The notes beneath the pieces are model-generated. The model was not told where the DNA came from and did no database searches. It saw nothing but the letters and a program-made list of their open reading frames with translations. Of a DNA stretch of 64,000 nucleotides, positions 43,756 through 52,276 are shown piece after piece. A program made the translations under genes and the position numbers. Source of the DNA: Cohnella terricola (GTDB taxonomy: Bacteria > Bacillota > Bacilli > Paenibacillales > Paenibacillaceae); NCBI RefSeq assembly GCF_007786475.1, contig NZ_VNJJ01000001.1, positions 558,001 to 622,000 on the forward strand. Direction: 5' to 3'. The number at the start of each line of letters is the position of its first letter. The first letter of the stretch is position 1.

Positions 43756-44097
43756 ATGAAAATCGGGACTTTTGTAATCGGCGGTCTGGCGGGTGCGGCC
43801 ATCGTAATGATGATTCGGCGCAATCAGAGAATGTCGGCGGCTGCCACAAATTTGGGGCATAATCTTAAGCAGAGAGTAAACAGCATGAAGGACGATGCGA
43901 TCGGCAAAGCTATGGGCATGAAGTTTGCAAGCAACTTCCGGGGTTCAGGCAGCGACGGTCATTCTGAGCATTCCTTCTCATCCCATTCTTCCCGAGAAGG
44001 GGGATTGGATGAGGTGAAGAAGCTGATTTCTCAGGACCCGAAAGTCGGCGCGGAAGTCGAGTCGATCTTGAATGAAAACGGACGGCATCACAATTAA
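43756..44097 (+). CDS. Small protein of unknown function (113 aa)
   Basis: A short N-terminal hydrophobic segment (about 3-19) is followed by a basic, amphipathic helix, a Gly/Ser/His-rich stretch (about 60-80) and an acidic helix at the end. The layout recalls YtxH-type small proteins but I cannot assign it. A strong AAGGAGG and a terminator 25 bp after the stop support expression. Confidence 0.7.
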   Translation: MKIGTFVIGGLAGAAIVMMIRRNQRMSAAATNLGHNLKQRVNSMKDDAIGKAMGMKFASNFRGSGSDGHSEHSFSSHSSREGGLDEVKKLISQDPKVGAEVESILNENGRHHN

Positions 44098-44121
44098 AAC
44101 GGAATAAAGTCGAATCGCGAA

Positions 44122-44165
44122 GGCGCCTTTCCCCAGGATTCAAGGGGGAAAGGTGCCGTTTTTTT
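44122..44165 (+). terminator. Terminator after the 113-aa protein gene
   Basis: GGCGCCTTTCCCC paired with GGGGAAAGGTGCC (13 pairs, one wobble), followed by GTTTTTTT. Confidence 0.92.
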
Positions 44166-44290
44166 GCGTATAGAGGGTTTTCCCTAGTGCATTTCTAATG
44201 GAGAAGTGATAACATGTTGTCAAGAAAGATCATTCACGCATTATATGCTTAATCATAAGCTGTTATCACCGGCAGAAGGAGGATCCTGTC

Positions 44291-44890
44291 ATGAGGATGG
44301 AGCGGCTTAGCCAAGACAAAATTCGGATTTTCCTCACGTTTGACGATTTGACGGAGCGCGGGATCCAAAAGGAAGACATGTGGCGGGAAATACCGAAAGT
44401 GCACGAACTGTTCAGCGAGATGATGGATCAAGCTTATAACGAATTGGGATTCGACGCTTCGGGGCCACTTGCCGTTGAGGTTTTCGCAATGCCCGCGCAA
44501 GGCATGGTCGTCATCGTAACGAGAGGGAAGCTCGAGAGAGACGCCGAACACGCCGCCGAAGACGAGGACGAAGTCTATGAATTGGAAGTTACGCTTGAGC
44601 AAAGCGAAGCTATCATATATCGATTCAGAGATATTGAAGATGCGATCGGCGCGGCGAAGACCTTGAACGGCCGTTTGACGGACGAAGGAAGCATGTTCCG
44701 TTATCAGAACCAATGGGTGCTTTGCTTCGACCCTGCGGGAATGGAGAGCTCCGCTTATCATGCTCTGATTGCCGTTTTGGCTGAATACGGAGAAGCAACT
44801 TCGATTACGCCAGCCGTTCTTGAGGAATACGGTCAATTAATTATTGACTCTGATGCCGTTAAAGTACTGGCCGAGCATTTCACGAATTAA
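44291..44890 (+). CDS. mecA: Adaptor protein MecA
   Basis: A 199-aa MecA/YpbH family adaptor that delivers substrates such as ComK to ClpCP. The N-terminal domain starts MRMERLSQDKIRIFLTFDDLTERGI; an acidic linker (about 82-95) leads to the C-terminal ClpC-binding domain (about 98-199). AAGGAGGA 7 nt before the ATG. Monocistronic. Confidence 0.92.
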   Translation: MRMERLSQDKIRIFLTFDDLTERGIQKEDMWREIPKVHELFSEMMDQAYNELGFDASGPLAVEVFAMPAQGMVVIVTRGKLERDAEHAAEDEDEVYELEVTLEQSEAIIYRFRDIEDAIGAAKTLNGRLTDEGSMFRYQNQWVLCFDPAGMESSAYHALIAVLAEYGEATSITPAVLEEYGQLIIDSDAVKVLAEHFTN

Positions 44891-44903
44891 TACCGGCTTG
44901 CAA

Positions 44904-44945
44904 TGACGCAACAAAGCCCCGACGATTCGGGGCTTTGTTGCGTCA
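44904..44945. terminator. Perfect 17-bp hairpin after mecA
   Basis: TGACGCAACAAAGCCCC and its exact inverted repeat flank an 8-nt loop. There is no T run after the stem, so it may act as a weak terminator or an mRNA 3'-end stabiliser. Confidence 0.65.
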
Positions 44946-45049
44946 TCGCGCATTCAACAGGTAAAAAATACCTATCTTCACGAAATGTTCTTTTTTTATG
45001 GGCAACGATTTACTGTTATAATGAAAATCAGGAAGGGAGGAGCGAACGG

Positions 45050-45745
45050 ATGTTGCTCATATCGGTATTGGCGGCCGCGATCATACCGGGAATTGCGTTG
45101 CTCGCTTATTTTTACTGGAAAGATCGCTATGACGCCGAACCGATCCCGATCGTGGTCAAGATGTTCCTGACCGGAGCATTGATCGTGGTCCCGATCATGA
45201 TCGTCCAACGCAGCTTGGTCATCTGGTGGGGAGAAAACCCGTTTACTTACTCGTTTATTATATCCGCGGGTGTTGAAGAGTTTTTCAAATGGTTCGTTCT
45301 TTATCATATTATTTATAATCATACTGTGTTCGATGAGCCATACGACGGCATTGTGTATGCCGTAGCTGTGTCGCTGGGCTTCGCTACGCTAGAGAACGTG
45401 CTCTACGCCTTTCTTCAGCCCGCGACGTTCGGATCTCTTATGATTCGTGCACTGCTTCCGGTTTCGGGACATGCTTTATTCGGCGTCTTTATGGGTTACT
45501 CTCTGGGTAAAGCGAAGTTTTCTGTCGGCAGGTCCGTTAAGGTTCACTTATGGCTTGCTTTACTGCTTCCTATCGCTTGGCATGGCGTATATGACTATCT
45601 ATTTCTTACCGTTCCGTCGACTTGGGTCTGGCTCGCCGTTCCGTTTATGTTCTTGTTATGGTTCAGGGGGATGCGGATGGTGAATAGCGCCAATGCCATC
45701 TCTCCGTTTCGGTTTATTAAGCGGGAGGAAGAGATTAAATACTAG
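45050..45745 (+). CDS. prsW: PrsW family intramembrane protease
   Basis: A 231-aa membrane protein with about seven to eight helices. Catalytic residues of the family are visible: E76-E77-F-F-K80, Glu115 in FATLEN and His141 in SGHALFG. In Bacillus, PrsW makes the first cut in RsiW to release sigma W. ATG 45050 with GGGAGG 9 nt upstream; an extended -10 (TGTTATAAT, 45014-45022) supplies a promoter. Location before ypeB matches the Bacillus map. Confidence 0.9.
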   Translation: MLLISVLAAAIIPGIALLAYFYWKDRYDAEPIPIVVKMFLTGALIVVPIMIVQRSLVIWWGENPFTYSFIISAGVEEFFKWFVLYHIIYNHTVFDEPYDGIVYAVAVSLGFATLENVLYAFLQPATFGSLMIRALLPVSGHALFGVFMGYSLGKAKFSVGRSVKVHLWLALLLPIAWHGVYDYLFLTVPSTWVWLAVPFMFLLWFRGMRMVNSANAISPFRFIKREEEIKY

Positions 45746-45794
45746 CCGATCCGTCCATACTGGGTGTGATAACATTCGGTAAAGGAGAGGGGCC

Positions 45795-45956
45795 TTGTTG
45801 TCTCAACGGCTGAAGGTAACGATCAGGTGCAACCGTTGCAATGAAAAATTCATTTTACGAGGGCGTAAAGACAGGGGACGGGTGGATACCGGATTCAAGA
45901 TGTGCCTGTGCAATAACGCCGAGGATTTCGATATCGAAGAGGAAGCGCTCATCTAG
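45795..45956 (+). CDS. Small cysteine-rich zinc-ribbon-like protein
   Basis: A 53-aa frame read by eye: TTG start with AAAGGAGAGGGG 4-7 nt upstream (TTG 45798 also possible). The protein is basic in the middle and acidic at the end, with C-x2-C (IRCNRCN) and C-x-C (MCLCN) about 23 residues later, typical of a small zinc ribbon. A terminator overlaps the stop. It occupies the place where sleB would be expected between prsW and ypeB. Confidence 0.65.
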   Translation: MLSQRLKVTIRCNRCNEKFILRGRKDRGRVDTGFKMCLCNNAEDFDIEEEALI

Positions 45957-45976
45957 CCGATGGGCGCTTTGTTTCC
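45942..45976 (+). terminator. Terminator overlapping the zinc-ribbon gene end
   Basis: AGCGCTCATC / GATGGGCGCT stem with loop TAGCC (containing the stop codon), followed by TTGTTTCC. Confidence 0.75.
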
Positions 45977-46071
45977 TTTCTGGACGAATCGTGCCGAATT
46001 CGCGCATAAAGTCGAAGTCTTCTTCCCACAATAACGGCATACCGTATGGGAATGAAAGGGGTCGGCTTTTC

Positions 46072-47427
46072 ATGTATGCTCGATTAAGTTCTATTTTGTT
46101 TCCGATCGCGACGCTTCTGTTTATCGGCTCCATTGTCTGGGGGTATCAGGAGCATCAGGAGAAAAACTCCGTTCTGATCAAGGCGGAAAACCAGTACCAG
46201 CGCGCCTTCCACGATCTAAGCACGCATATGGGAAGACTGCACGATCAGCTCGGACAAACGCTTGCGGTATCGTCCGCGTCCCAAGGAATGCATCGCAAAG
46301 GACTGGTGAACGTCTGGAGACTGACAAGCCAAGCTCAGAACGAGATCAATCAGCTTCCGCTCGCGATGCTGCCGTTCAACAAAGCGGAGGAGTTCCTCTC
46401 TCGGATGTCGAATTTCGCTTACCGCACATCCGTTCGGGATTTGACGAAAGAGCCGCTTAGCTCCGATGAAGTCAAAATGATGAAATCGTTGTATAAGACC
46501 GCGGGATCGGTTAACCAGGAACTAGGCAAAGTTCAAGATGCGGTCCTCAAGAACCGCTTGCGCTGGATGGATGTGGAAGTTGCAATGGCGAGCGAGAATG
46601 GCCCCCACGACAATACGATCATCGACGGGTTCAAATCGATGGACAAGCATATGGGGGCTTATCCAGAGGCGGAATGGGGACCGTCCGCGATGTCCACGGC
46701 CCGCAAGCTTTCGTCTAAGGGATTGGACGGTAGCGAAGTGTCGCCGGATGAAATCAGGAGGAAAGCCGTCCAATTCCTCGGCCATTCGGCGGCCAACGGC
46801 GAAATCCAGGTCACGGAGCAAGGCGGCAAGACGGAGTTGCCCGTATACGCGGTTACAGTTAATGGACATGGCGGAACTCCGGTGCAAATGGATTATACGC
46901 GCAAAGGGGGGCACCTTCTCTGGTATATGAATCCCCGCGTCGTCAAAAGCCGGAAAATCAATTTCGATACGGCGCGCAATAAGGGCTCCCAGTTTCTGAT
47001 ACGGCACGATTACAAAGATATGACTCCGATCACTTACGACGAATACGACCATGTCGCTGTCTTCACTTACGCCCATACAATCGGCGGCGTAAAAAACTAT
47101 TCGGACAAAATGACGGTGCGCGTCGCTTTGGATAATGGAGAAATCGTGGGATTGCAAGCGAGCGACCACGTGTTTGCTCAGAAGGTTCTGACGCCGGGCA
47201 AGCCAAAGCTGACGAAGGAGCAAACGCGAAAAGGATTGAATCCGGACTTCCGCATCGAAAGCTCGTCGCTAGCTGTCATCGAGAATGATATGCGCAAGCC
47301 GACGCTGTGTCACGAGTTCATGGGCAAGATCAACGACCGCCACTATCGGATCTATTTGAATGCAGACACGGGGCTTGAGGAAAGTATCGAGGAAATCCCG
47401 AGTTCGGAAAAAGCGATATACAAATAA
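46072..47427 (+). CDS. ypeB: Spore germination protein YpeB
   Basis: A 451-aa YpeB homologue, the length matching Bacillus. N-terminal anchor (about 5-24), a helical domain (about 25-215) and C-terminal PepSY-like repeats (about 225-445). YpeB normally localises and stabilises the cortex-lytic enzyme SleB in the spore. ATG 46072 with AAAGGGG 10 nt upstream. A GCATA-N18-CACAATA sequence at 46004-46033 faintly resembles a sigma-G promoter. No sleB is adjacent. Confidence 0.9.
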   Translation: MYARLSSILFPIATLLFIGSIVWGYQEHQEKNSVLIKAENQYQRAFHDLSTHMGRLHDQLGQTLAVSSASQGMHRKGLVNVWRLTSQAQNEINQLPLAMLPFNKAEEFLSRMSNFAYRTSVRDLTKEPLSSDEVKMMKSLYKTAGSVNQELGKVQDAVLKNRLRWMDVEVAMASENGPHDNTIIDGFKSMDKHMGAYPEAEWGPSAMSTARKLSSKGLDGSEVSPDEIRRKAVQFLGHSAANGEIQVTEQGGKTELPVYAVTVNGHGGTPVQMDYTRKGGHLLWYMNPRVVKSRKINFDTARNKGSQFLIRHDYKDMTPITYDEYDHVAVFTYAHTIGGVKNYSDKMTVRVALDNGEIVGLQASDHVFAQKVLTPGKPKLTKEQTRKGLNPDFRIESSSLAVIENDMRKPTLCHEFMGKINDRHYRIYLNADTGLEESIEEIPSSEKAIYK

Positions 47428-47440
47428 AACGGATTCCGCA

Positions 47441-47482
47441 TGCGCCATCCCCCGGGTTTCGCCGGAGTGATGGCGTATTTTC
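47441..47482 (+). terminator. Terminator after ypeB
   Basis: GCGCCATC ... GATGGCGT outer stem with an inner CC-rich stem, followed by ATTTTCG. Confidence 0.75.
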
Positions 47483-47595
47483 GTTCCCGAATCCCTATCC
47501 GCATGATATAATGTGTCCGAATCATACTATCGTTAAGAAAAGGATATGCCGTTTTTTGTTTCAAAACGGCTCATCCGGGACACGGAGGGGTGCAG

Positions 47596-48240
47596 GTGCT
47601 TCCGAAAATCAACCAAATGATGTACATACAGACCGAAGCCGATTCCGAGACGGTTACGTTGCGCTCGCGCGTTGCGGATATAGACGACGTGAACGTTTAT
47701 ATCGAAATTCCGTTAAACGAGAAAAGCCGAAAGCTGTATCGAGCCCGTGAAGGGGAAGAAATGGAGTTGTATTTTTTCACCCAAGACGGAGTGAAGCATT
47801 TATTCTCCAGCAGCGTCACCGGATTCCGCAAGGAATCGGTCCCTCTGATCGCGATCCGCAAGCCCGATCCGGACCAGATAACGAAAGATCAGCGGCGAAG
47901 CTTCCTCAGGGTTAACGCCAATCTGGAGCTTGCCGTTAAGATCGGAGATAAGCTCAGCTTCGTCGCCGTCACCGAGGATATAAGCGGAGGCGGGGTTTCT
48001 TTCTTATGCGAAAGAAGATGGCCGATTGGACCGAATGACGTGCTTTCTTGTTGGTTATTATTAAGCTATAAGGGCGGATCGATCGCACACGCCAAATTCG
48101 AAGGAGAAGTCGTCAGAGTGTTGCCGATCGAGCCGGACAAGCATTTGATCATGATGCGCTTTCAGGAAATCTCGGATTCCGATCAACAGAAAGTGATACG
48201 ATACTGTTTCGAACGTCAATTGGACATGCGCAGGGAATGA
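47596..48240 (+). CDS. ypfA: c-di-GMP-binding PilZ protein YpfA (flagellar brake type)
   Basis: A 214-aa YcgR-like protein. An N-terminal YcgR-type barrel (about 1-95) precedes a PilZ domain whose ligand motifs are complete: R-R-S-F-L-R and D-I-S-G-G-G. In Bacillus subtilis YpfA (DgrA/MotI) binds c-di-GMP and inhibits motility. GTG 47596 is preferred over GTG 47590, which overlaps the GGAGGGG site. An extended -10 (TGATATAAT, 47504-47512) lies upstream. Head of the ypfA-ypfB-cmk-plsC-rpsA series. Confidence 0.92.
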   Translation: MLPKINQMMYIQTEADSETVTLRSRVADIDDVNVYIEIPLNEKSRKLYRAREGEEMELYFFTQDGVKHLFSSSVTGFRKESVPLIAIRKPDPDQITKDQRRSFLRVNANLELAVKIGDKLSFVAVTEDISGGGVSFLCERRWPIGPNDVLSCWLLLSYKGGSIAHAKFEGEVVRVLPIEPDKHLIMMRFQEISDSDQQKVIRYCFERQLDMRRE

Positions 48241-48291
48241 AGCAGGCGACAGCCGGCGCGGCCTTGGCGCGCGTTCCGGAGGGCCTGATAG

Positions 48292-48495
48292 ATGGTGAAG
48301 AAATCGAAAGATAGATACGACCAAGAGTTTATTGCCTGGTCGGATCGCATGGAGAAGATGTTGATCAAAGGGATCAAAGCGCTTATCGGGTTGTTGATCG
48401 TAGCCCAGCTTGCTTTGCAATTTCCCGCCGTCAGGCATTGGATCACGAAGGCGGATAGCGCGGAAGGAGTTCCCTTTCATCGCCAATCCCGCTAG
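48292..48495 (+). CDS. Small membrane protein, YpfB-like (DUF5359)
   Basis: A 67-aa protein with a basic, amphipathic start and one helix (about 27-45). Its place between ypfA and cmk matches the small ypfB gene of Bacillus. GGAGG lies about 10 nt upstream. Function unknown. Confidence 0.72.
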   Translation: MVKKSKDRYDQEFIAWSDRMEKMLIKGIKALIGLLIVAQLALQFPAVRHWITKADSAEGVPFHRQSR

Positions 48496-48641
48496 CGTTT
48501 ACGCAACCATTTTTGCATCCGCAAAGGCCCTGTGGTATAATTTTCTCGATCCACGCAGGCTGTGCCTGCCTTATTTTTTGGTCAGCAAGCGCAATTCGTC
48601 ATCTCTTGTTGTCGGCATGTAGGAGGTCTAATCTTTATCTT

Positions 48642-49346
48642 ATGAACGCACCGTATTCCCCTCGAATCAATATCGCGATCGACGGTCCGGCTGGAGCCGG
48701 CAAAAGCACGGTCGCCCGCAAGGTTGCCAGCGCTCTTCGCTATATCTACATAGACACCGGCGCCATGTACAGGGCGGTTACGTTGAAGGTGCTAGAATCG
48801 GGGCTTTCGACCGAGGATAACGAGGGTGTAGGTCGTTTGGCGGACGGATTGGATATCGTTCTATTACCCGGCGCCGAGTCCCAGCGCGTTCTCGTGAACG
48901 GAGAAGACGTAACCTCGCGGATCAGAACGTTGGACATTAATCGCAATGTATCCTACGTTGCCCGATTAGCCGACGTTCGCTCAAGAATGGCCGAGCTCCA
49001 ACGGCGCATGGCCTTGGAGAAAGGCGTCGTCATGGACGGACGGGATATCGGCACGCACGTTCTTCCGGACGCGGAGCTTAAAGTTTTTCTAACCGCTACG
49101 CCGAGAGAGAGGGCCAAACGGCGATTCCTTGAGCTCGATCCGAACGAAGGGATCACGCTTGAGCAACTGGAGAAGGAAATCACCGAGCGGGATCGCTTGG
49201 ATCAAGAGCGCAACATTGCGCCTCTCCTTCAGGCTCACGACGCTCTTCTGCTCGATTCCACGGGAAAGACAGTGGACGAGGTTGCGGAAGAAATCGTACA
49301 ATGGGGACTTGCGGCGGTAAGAACCATTTCGGCGGGGGAGAAGTAA
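48642..49346 (+). CDS. cmk: Cytidylate kinase
   Basis: A 234-aa (d)CMP kinase. P-loop GPAGAGKST (15-23), DTGAMYRAVT, the GRDIGTHV CMP site and a LID region with RDRLDQERNIAPL are all present. Start ATG 48642; the best site, TAGGAGG, is about 14 nt upstream, a wide spacing. It is 3 bp before plsC. Confidence 0.94.
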   Translation: MNAPYSPRINIAIDGPAGAGKSTVARKVASALRYIYIDTGAMYRAVTLKVLESGLSTEDNEGVGRLADGLDIVLLPGAESQRVLVNGEDVTSRIRTLDINRNVSYVARLADVRSRMAELQRRMALEKGVVMDGRDIGTHVLPDAELKVFLTATPRERAKRRFLELDPNEGITLEQLEKEITERDRLDQERNIAPLLQAHDALLLDSTGKTVDEVAEEIVQWGLAAVRTISAGEK

Positions 49347-49349
49347 ATT

Positions 49350-49937
49350 ATGTTATATCGTTTCGCAAGAGCTATTCTCCGCTTCGTTTACTGGTTGCTC
49401 TACCGGCTGGAGGTCAGGGGAGTCGAGCAAATTCCCCGGGATGGCCCGCTCGTGTTGTGCAGCAATCACAAAAGTTTACAGGATCCCATCACTTTGGGGA
49501 TATGGGTGCCCCGCAAAGTTCATTATATGGCGAAAGAAGAGTTATTCCGTATTCCGCTCTTCGGCTCGTTGATTAGAGCTTTAGGAGCGTTTCCGGTCAA
49601 ACGCGGAGGCGTGAGCAAGGAAGCGATCCGAACGGCGATTACGCTGTTGCAGGGTGGAAACGTGATGGGGATTTTTCCGGAAGGTACCCGCAATGAATCG
49701 GTAGGCATGGGCAAACGCGGAGCCGTAACGATGGCTGTCCGCGCCAAGGCTGTTGTCGTACCGGTCGCATTGGTCGGAGAGTACCGTCCGTTCCGCAAGA
49801 TGCTCGCGGTGTACGGAGCGCCGATTGATCTGACGCCGTACGCGGAGCAAGGCACGTCCGAAAGTTTGGAAGAAGCGACCGAATTGATTATGTCCCGCAT
49901 CAGGGAAATGGTAAGAACCGGGCAACCGGCTTCTTAA
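49350..49937 (+). CDS. plsC: 1-acyl-sn-glycerol-3-phosphate acyltransferase
   Basis: A 195-aa acyltransferase making phosphatidic acid at the membrane. Motif I is N-H40-K-S-L-Q-D45, motif III FPEGTRN, motif IV VVPVALVG. One N-terminal hydrophobic segment. Sits between cmk and rpsA as in Bacillales. Confidence 0.93.
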   Translation: MLYRFARAILRFVYWLLYRLEVRGVEQIPRDGPLVLCSNHKSLQDPITLGIWVPRKVHYMAKEELFRIPLFGSLIRALGAFPVKRGGVSKEAIRTAITLLQGGNVMGIFPEGTRNESVGMGKRGAVTMAVRAKAVVVPVALVGEYRPFRKMLAVYGAPIDLTPYAEQGTSESLEEATELIMSRIREMVRTGQPAS

Positions 49938-50033
49938 TCGGATGCATGTTTCCGGCAAGAAACCATCATACTAAAGGCATTATTTGGTTCTCGCGTTTTC
50001 GGGTAAGTAAGATTTAAGCGCCGCATAGTGCGA

Positions 50034-50077
50034 GTTCAAAAAGTTTAGCCAAGTGATCGAAGTCGAACTTTTTGAAC
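50034..50077. repeat. 12-bp inverted repeat upstream of the S1-protein gene
   Basis: GTTCAAAAAGTT (50034-50045) and AACTTTTTGAAC (50066-50077) flank 20 bases, 57 bp upstream of the gene start. No T tract follows, so it is not an obvious terminator. It may be a leader structure or a dispersed repeat. Confidence 0.7.
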
Positions 50078-50133
50078 AACCTTTTAAAGCGGGTTTAAAT
50101 AAAGTTGGGGTAGAACTGAGGAGGTAATTTTTC

Positions 50134-51360
50134 ATGTCTGAAGAAATCAACGTCCAAGAAACTGCGGCTGCAGAACCGGTGGCTGAGAACGTCAGCCAGG
50201 AAGCGCTGGAGAATGTCGTAACCTTGAAGAAAGGGGACACCGTGAAAGGTACGGTGGTCAAAATTGACGACAACCAAGCGTACGTTAGCCTTGGATATAA
50301 ATATGACGGCGTCATTCCGCTGCGCGAACTGTCTTCCGTTAATCTGGAGAATGCCGCAGAAGCGGTTCAAATCGGCCAGGAAGTCGAAGCGAAAATCGTC
50401 AGCATCAACGATGCCAAAGAATCGCTCGTTCTTTCCAAACGCCAAGCAGACGCTCCACGCGCGTGGGATGAGCTTCAAGTGAAATTCGACAACGGCGAAG
50501 CTTTCGAAGTCGCGATTACCGACGTCGTCAAAGGCGGCCTGGTCGCTGACGTGGGCGTACGCGGATTTATTCCGGCATCCATGGTAGAACGTCATTTCGT
50601 AGAAGATTTCAGCTCGTATAAGGGCCGTACGTTAAAGGTGAAAGTCAAAGAAATCGACCGTGAAAACAACAAGGTCATTCTTTCCGCCAAGGACGTGCTC
50701 GATGCCGAGTACGAAGAGCAAAAACAAAAAATCATGAACGAGCTTCAACCTGGCCAAGTGTTGGAAGGAAAAGTCCAACGCTTGACACCATTCGGAGCTT
50801 TCGTGGATATCGGCGGCATCGATGGTCTCGTGCACGTGTCCGAGATGGCTTGGCAACATGTCGCGCATCCTGCGGACGTCGTCTCCGAAGGCCAAGACGT
50901 AAAGGTGAAAGTGCTGAAAGTCGATCCTTCGATCGGCAAAATTTCCCTCAGCATTAAAGCGGCTCAACCGGGTCCTTGGGAAACGGCTGTCGGCCAATTC
51001 AACATCGGCGATGTCGTAACTGGCGTCGTTAAACGTCTGGTCACTTTCGGAGCATTCGTTGAAATCGCTCCGGGCGTAGAGGGACTCGTTCACATTTCGC
51101 AAATCGCGCATCGCCATGTCGCAACGCCTCACGAGGTGTTGAAGGAAGGTCAAGAAGTTCAAGCGAAAGTGCTTGATTTCAACCCTGCCGAGAAACGCGT
51201 TTCCCTGTCCATCAAGGAAACGGAAGAAGCGCCGGCCCGTCCGGAACGCGAAGCTCGCGCACCGCGCGCGCCAAGAGAAGAAACGAACCTTCCGCCGGCT
51301 GAAAGCATGAGCTTTAACCTGGGAGAACGTTTCGGCGATAAGCTGAGCAAGTTCAAATAA
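50134..51360 (+). CDS. rpsA: 30S ribosomal protein S1 homologue (four S1 domains)
   Basis: A 408-aa protein with four S1 RNA-binding domains starting near residues 30, 115, 200 and 287 (VEGLVHIS-type strands, GDVVTGVVKRLVTFGAF), and an Arg/Ala/Pro-rich C-terminal linker. It is the Firmicute short form, called YpfD in Bacillus subtilis. GAGGAGG precedes the ATG. Confidence 0.93.
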   Translation: MSEEINVQETAAAEPVAENVSQEALENVVTLKKGDTVKGTVVKIDDNQAYVSLGYKYDGVIPLRELSSVNLENAAEAVQIGQEVEAKIVSINDAKESLVLSKRQADAPRAWDELQVKFDNGEAFEVAITDVVKGGLVADVGVRGFIPASMVERHFVEDFSSYKGRTLKVKVKEIDRENNKVILSAKDVLDAEYEEQKQKIMNELQPGQVLEGKVQRLTPFGAFVDIGGIDGLVHVSEMAWQHVAHPADVVSEGQDVKVKVLKVDPSIGKISLSIKAAQPGPWETAVGQFNIGDVVTGVVKRLVTFGAFVEIAPGVEGLVHISQIAHRHVATPHEVLKEGQEVQAKVLDFNPAEKRVSLSIKETEEAPARPEREARAPRAPREETNLPPAESMSFNLGERFGDKLSKFK

Positions 51361-51372
51361 GTTATATTTTCG

Positions 51373-51401
51373 AAAACCCGCCTATGCAGGCGGGTTTTTT
51401 G
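51373..51401 (+). terminator. Terminator after rpsA
   Basis: Perfect AACCCGCCT-ATGC-AGGCGGGTT hairpin with TTTTTT tail and a preceding A run. Confidence 0.94.
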
Positions 51402-51423
51402 CGTCTAGACGCTGCAGCCCCTG

Positions 51424-51560
51424 AATAGCACGATTGTTTCGAGCAACTCCGACGAATGGACACTGCTGTTTCAGAATAGCACGATTATTTCGAGCAACTC
51501 CGGCGAATAGACACTGCAGTCCCAAAATAGCGCGATTGTTTCGAGTAACTCCGGCAGAGG
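51424..51560. repeat. Intergenic repeat family B, three tandem 51-bp units
   Basis: Units start at 51424, 51475 and 51526, each opening AATAGC(A/G)CGATT(G/A)TTTCGAG(C/T)AACTCC; the third is truncated. The reverse complement holds AATCGTGCTATTCT, also found at 32.5 kb, so the two loci are the same family in opposite orientation. Confidence 0.88.
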
Positions 51561-51646
51561 CGGCCTCTCCGATATTTCCTCGTCGTCCATCGAGAGCATG
51601 GATTGCAGCCTATCCGGCGCATACTAGCTTATGGAGGTGAGAGGGG

Positions 51647-52276
51647 ATGTCGCCGATATTCATAGCCGCTTTCTTATGGTTGATCGCCGCGATCTTATGG
51701 TGGAGCGGATGGAGGGAGGAGCCAATCGAGGGAGTGCCGTATTGGGCCGTCGGCATTTTTCTTGCCGTTTGGCCGCTCGCGATACTCGGGAGTCTTCCCG
51801 TAACCTCGTCGGTGTCGCTTAACGGGGCATGGTTATGGACGCTGATCTCCGTCGGTGCGTTGGCATGGCGAATCCCTCCCGCCAGGAGGTGGATGTCGCT
51901 GTCGGCCGGCATTCTGATTGGTTCCGTTGCGATTCTGCTCGGCAGAATTGCATATTCGCCAATCGGGATCGCTCACGGTTACACGCCTTGGGCGATTCCG
52001 ATACTCGTAGGCTTGCTGGCTGCGCTTTTTCTTCGTTCCTTGCCGGAACAGGTGCTGGCGATATCGTTAAGCCTCATCTTAAGCGAAGGGATTGCGGCTA
52101 TCGTGCAAGCCCCCGGTGAGTCGATGTCGGAGATAAGGGGCGCTGCGTGGCTTGAGGGCTGGTGGATCGCCGTGTCGTTTGCTCGATTATGGAGCGCGGC
52201 CGTGAAGTCGGCAGTAGAACACGGAAGGAAACTAACGTTGAAATTCAGCGGAAAAAGAGGGGGGCAGCGTTTATGA
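51647..52276 (+). CDS. YphA-like integral membrane protein
   Basis: A 209-aa protein with six or seven hydrophobic helices and a basic C-terminal tail. Its position between rpsA and der matches yphA of Bacillus; function unknown. GGAGGTGAGAGGGG lies before the ATG. It overlaps the YIEGIA gene start by 4 nt. Confidence 0.75.
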   Translation: MSPIFIAAFLWLIAAILWWSGWREEPIEGVPYWAVGIFLAVWPLAILGSLPVTSSVSLNGAWLWTLISVGALAWRIPPARRWMSLSAGILIGSVAILLGRIAYSPIGIAHGYTPWAIPILVGLLAALFLRSLPEQVLAISLSLILSEGIAAIVQAPGESMSEIRGAAWLEGWWIAVSFARLWSAAVKSAVEHGRKLTLKFSGKRGGQRL

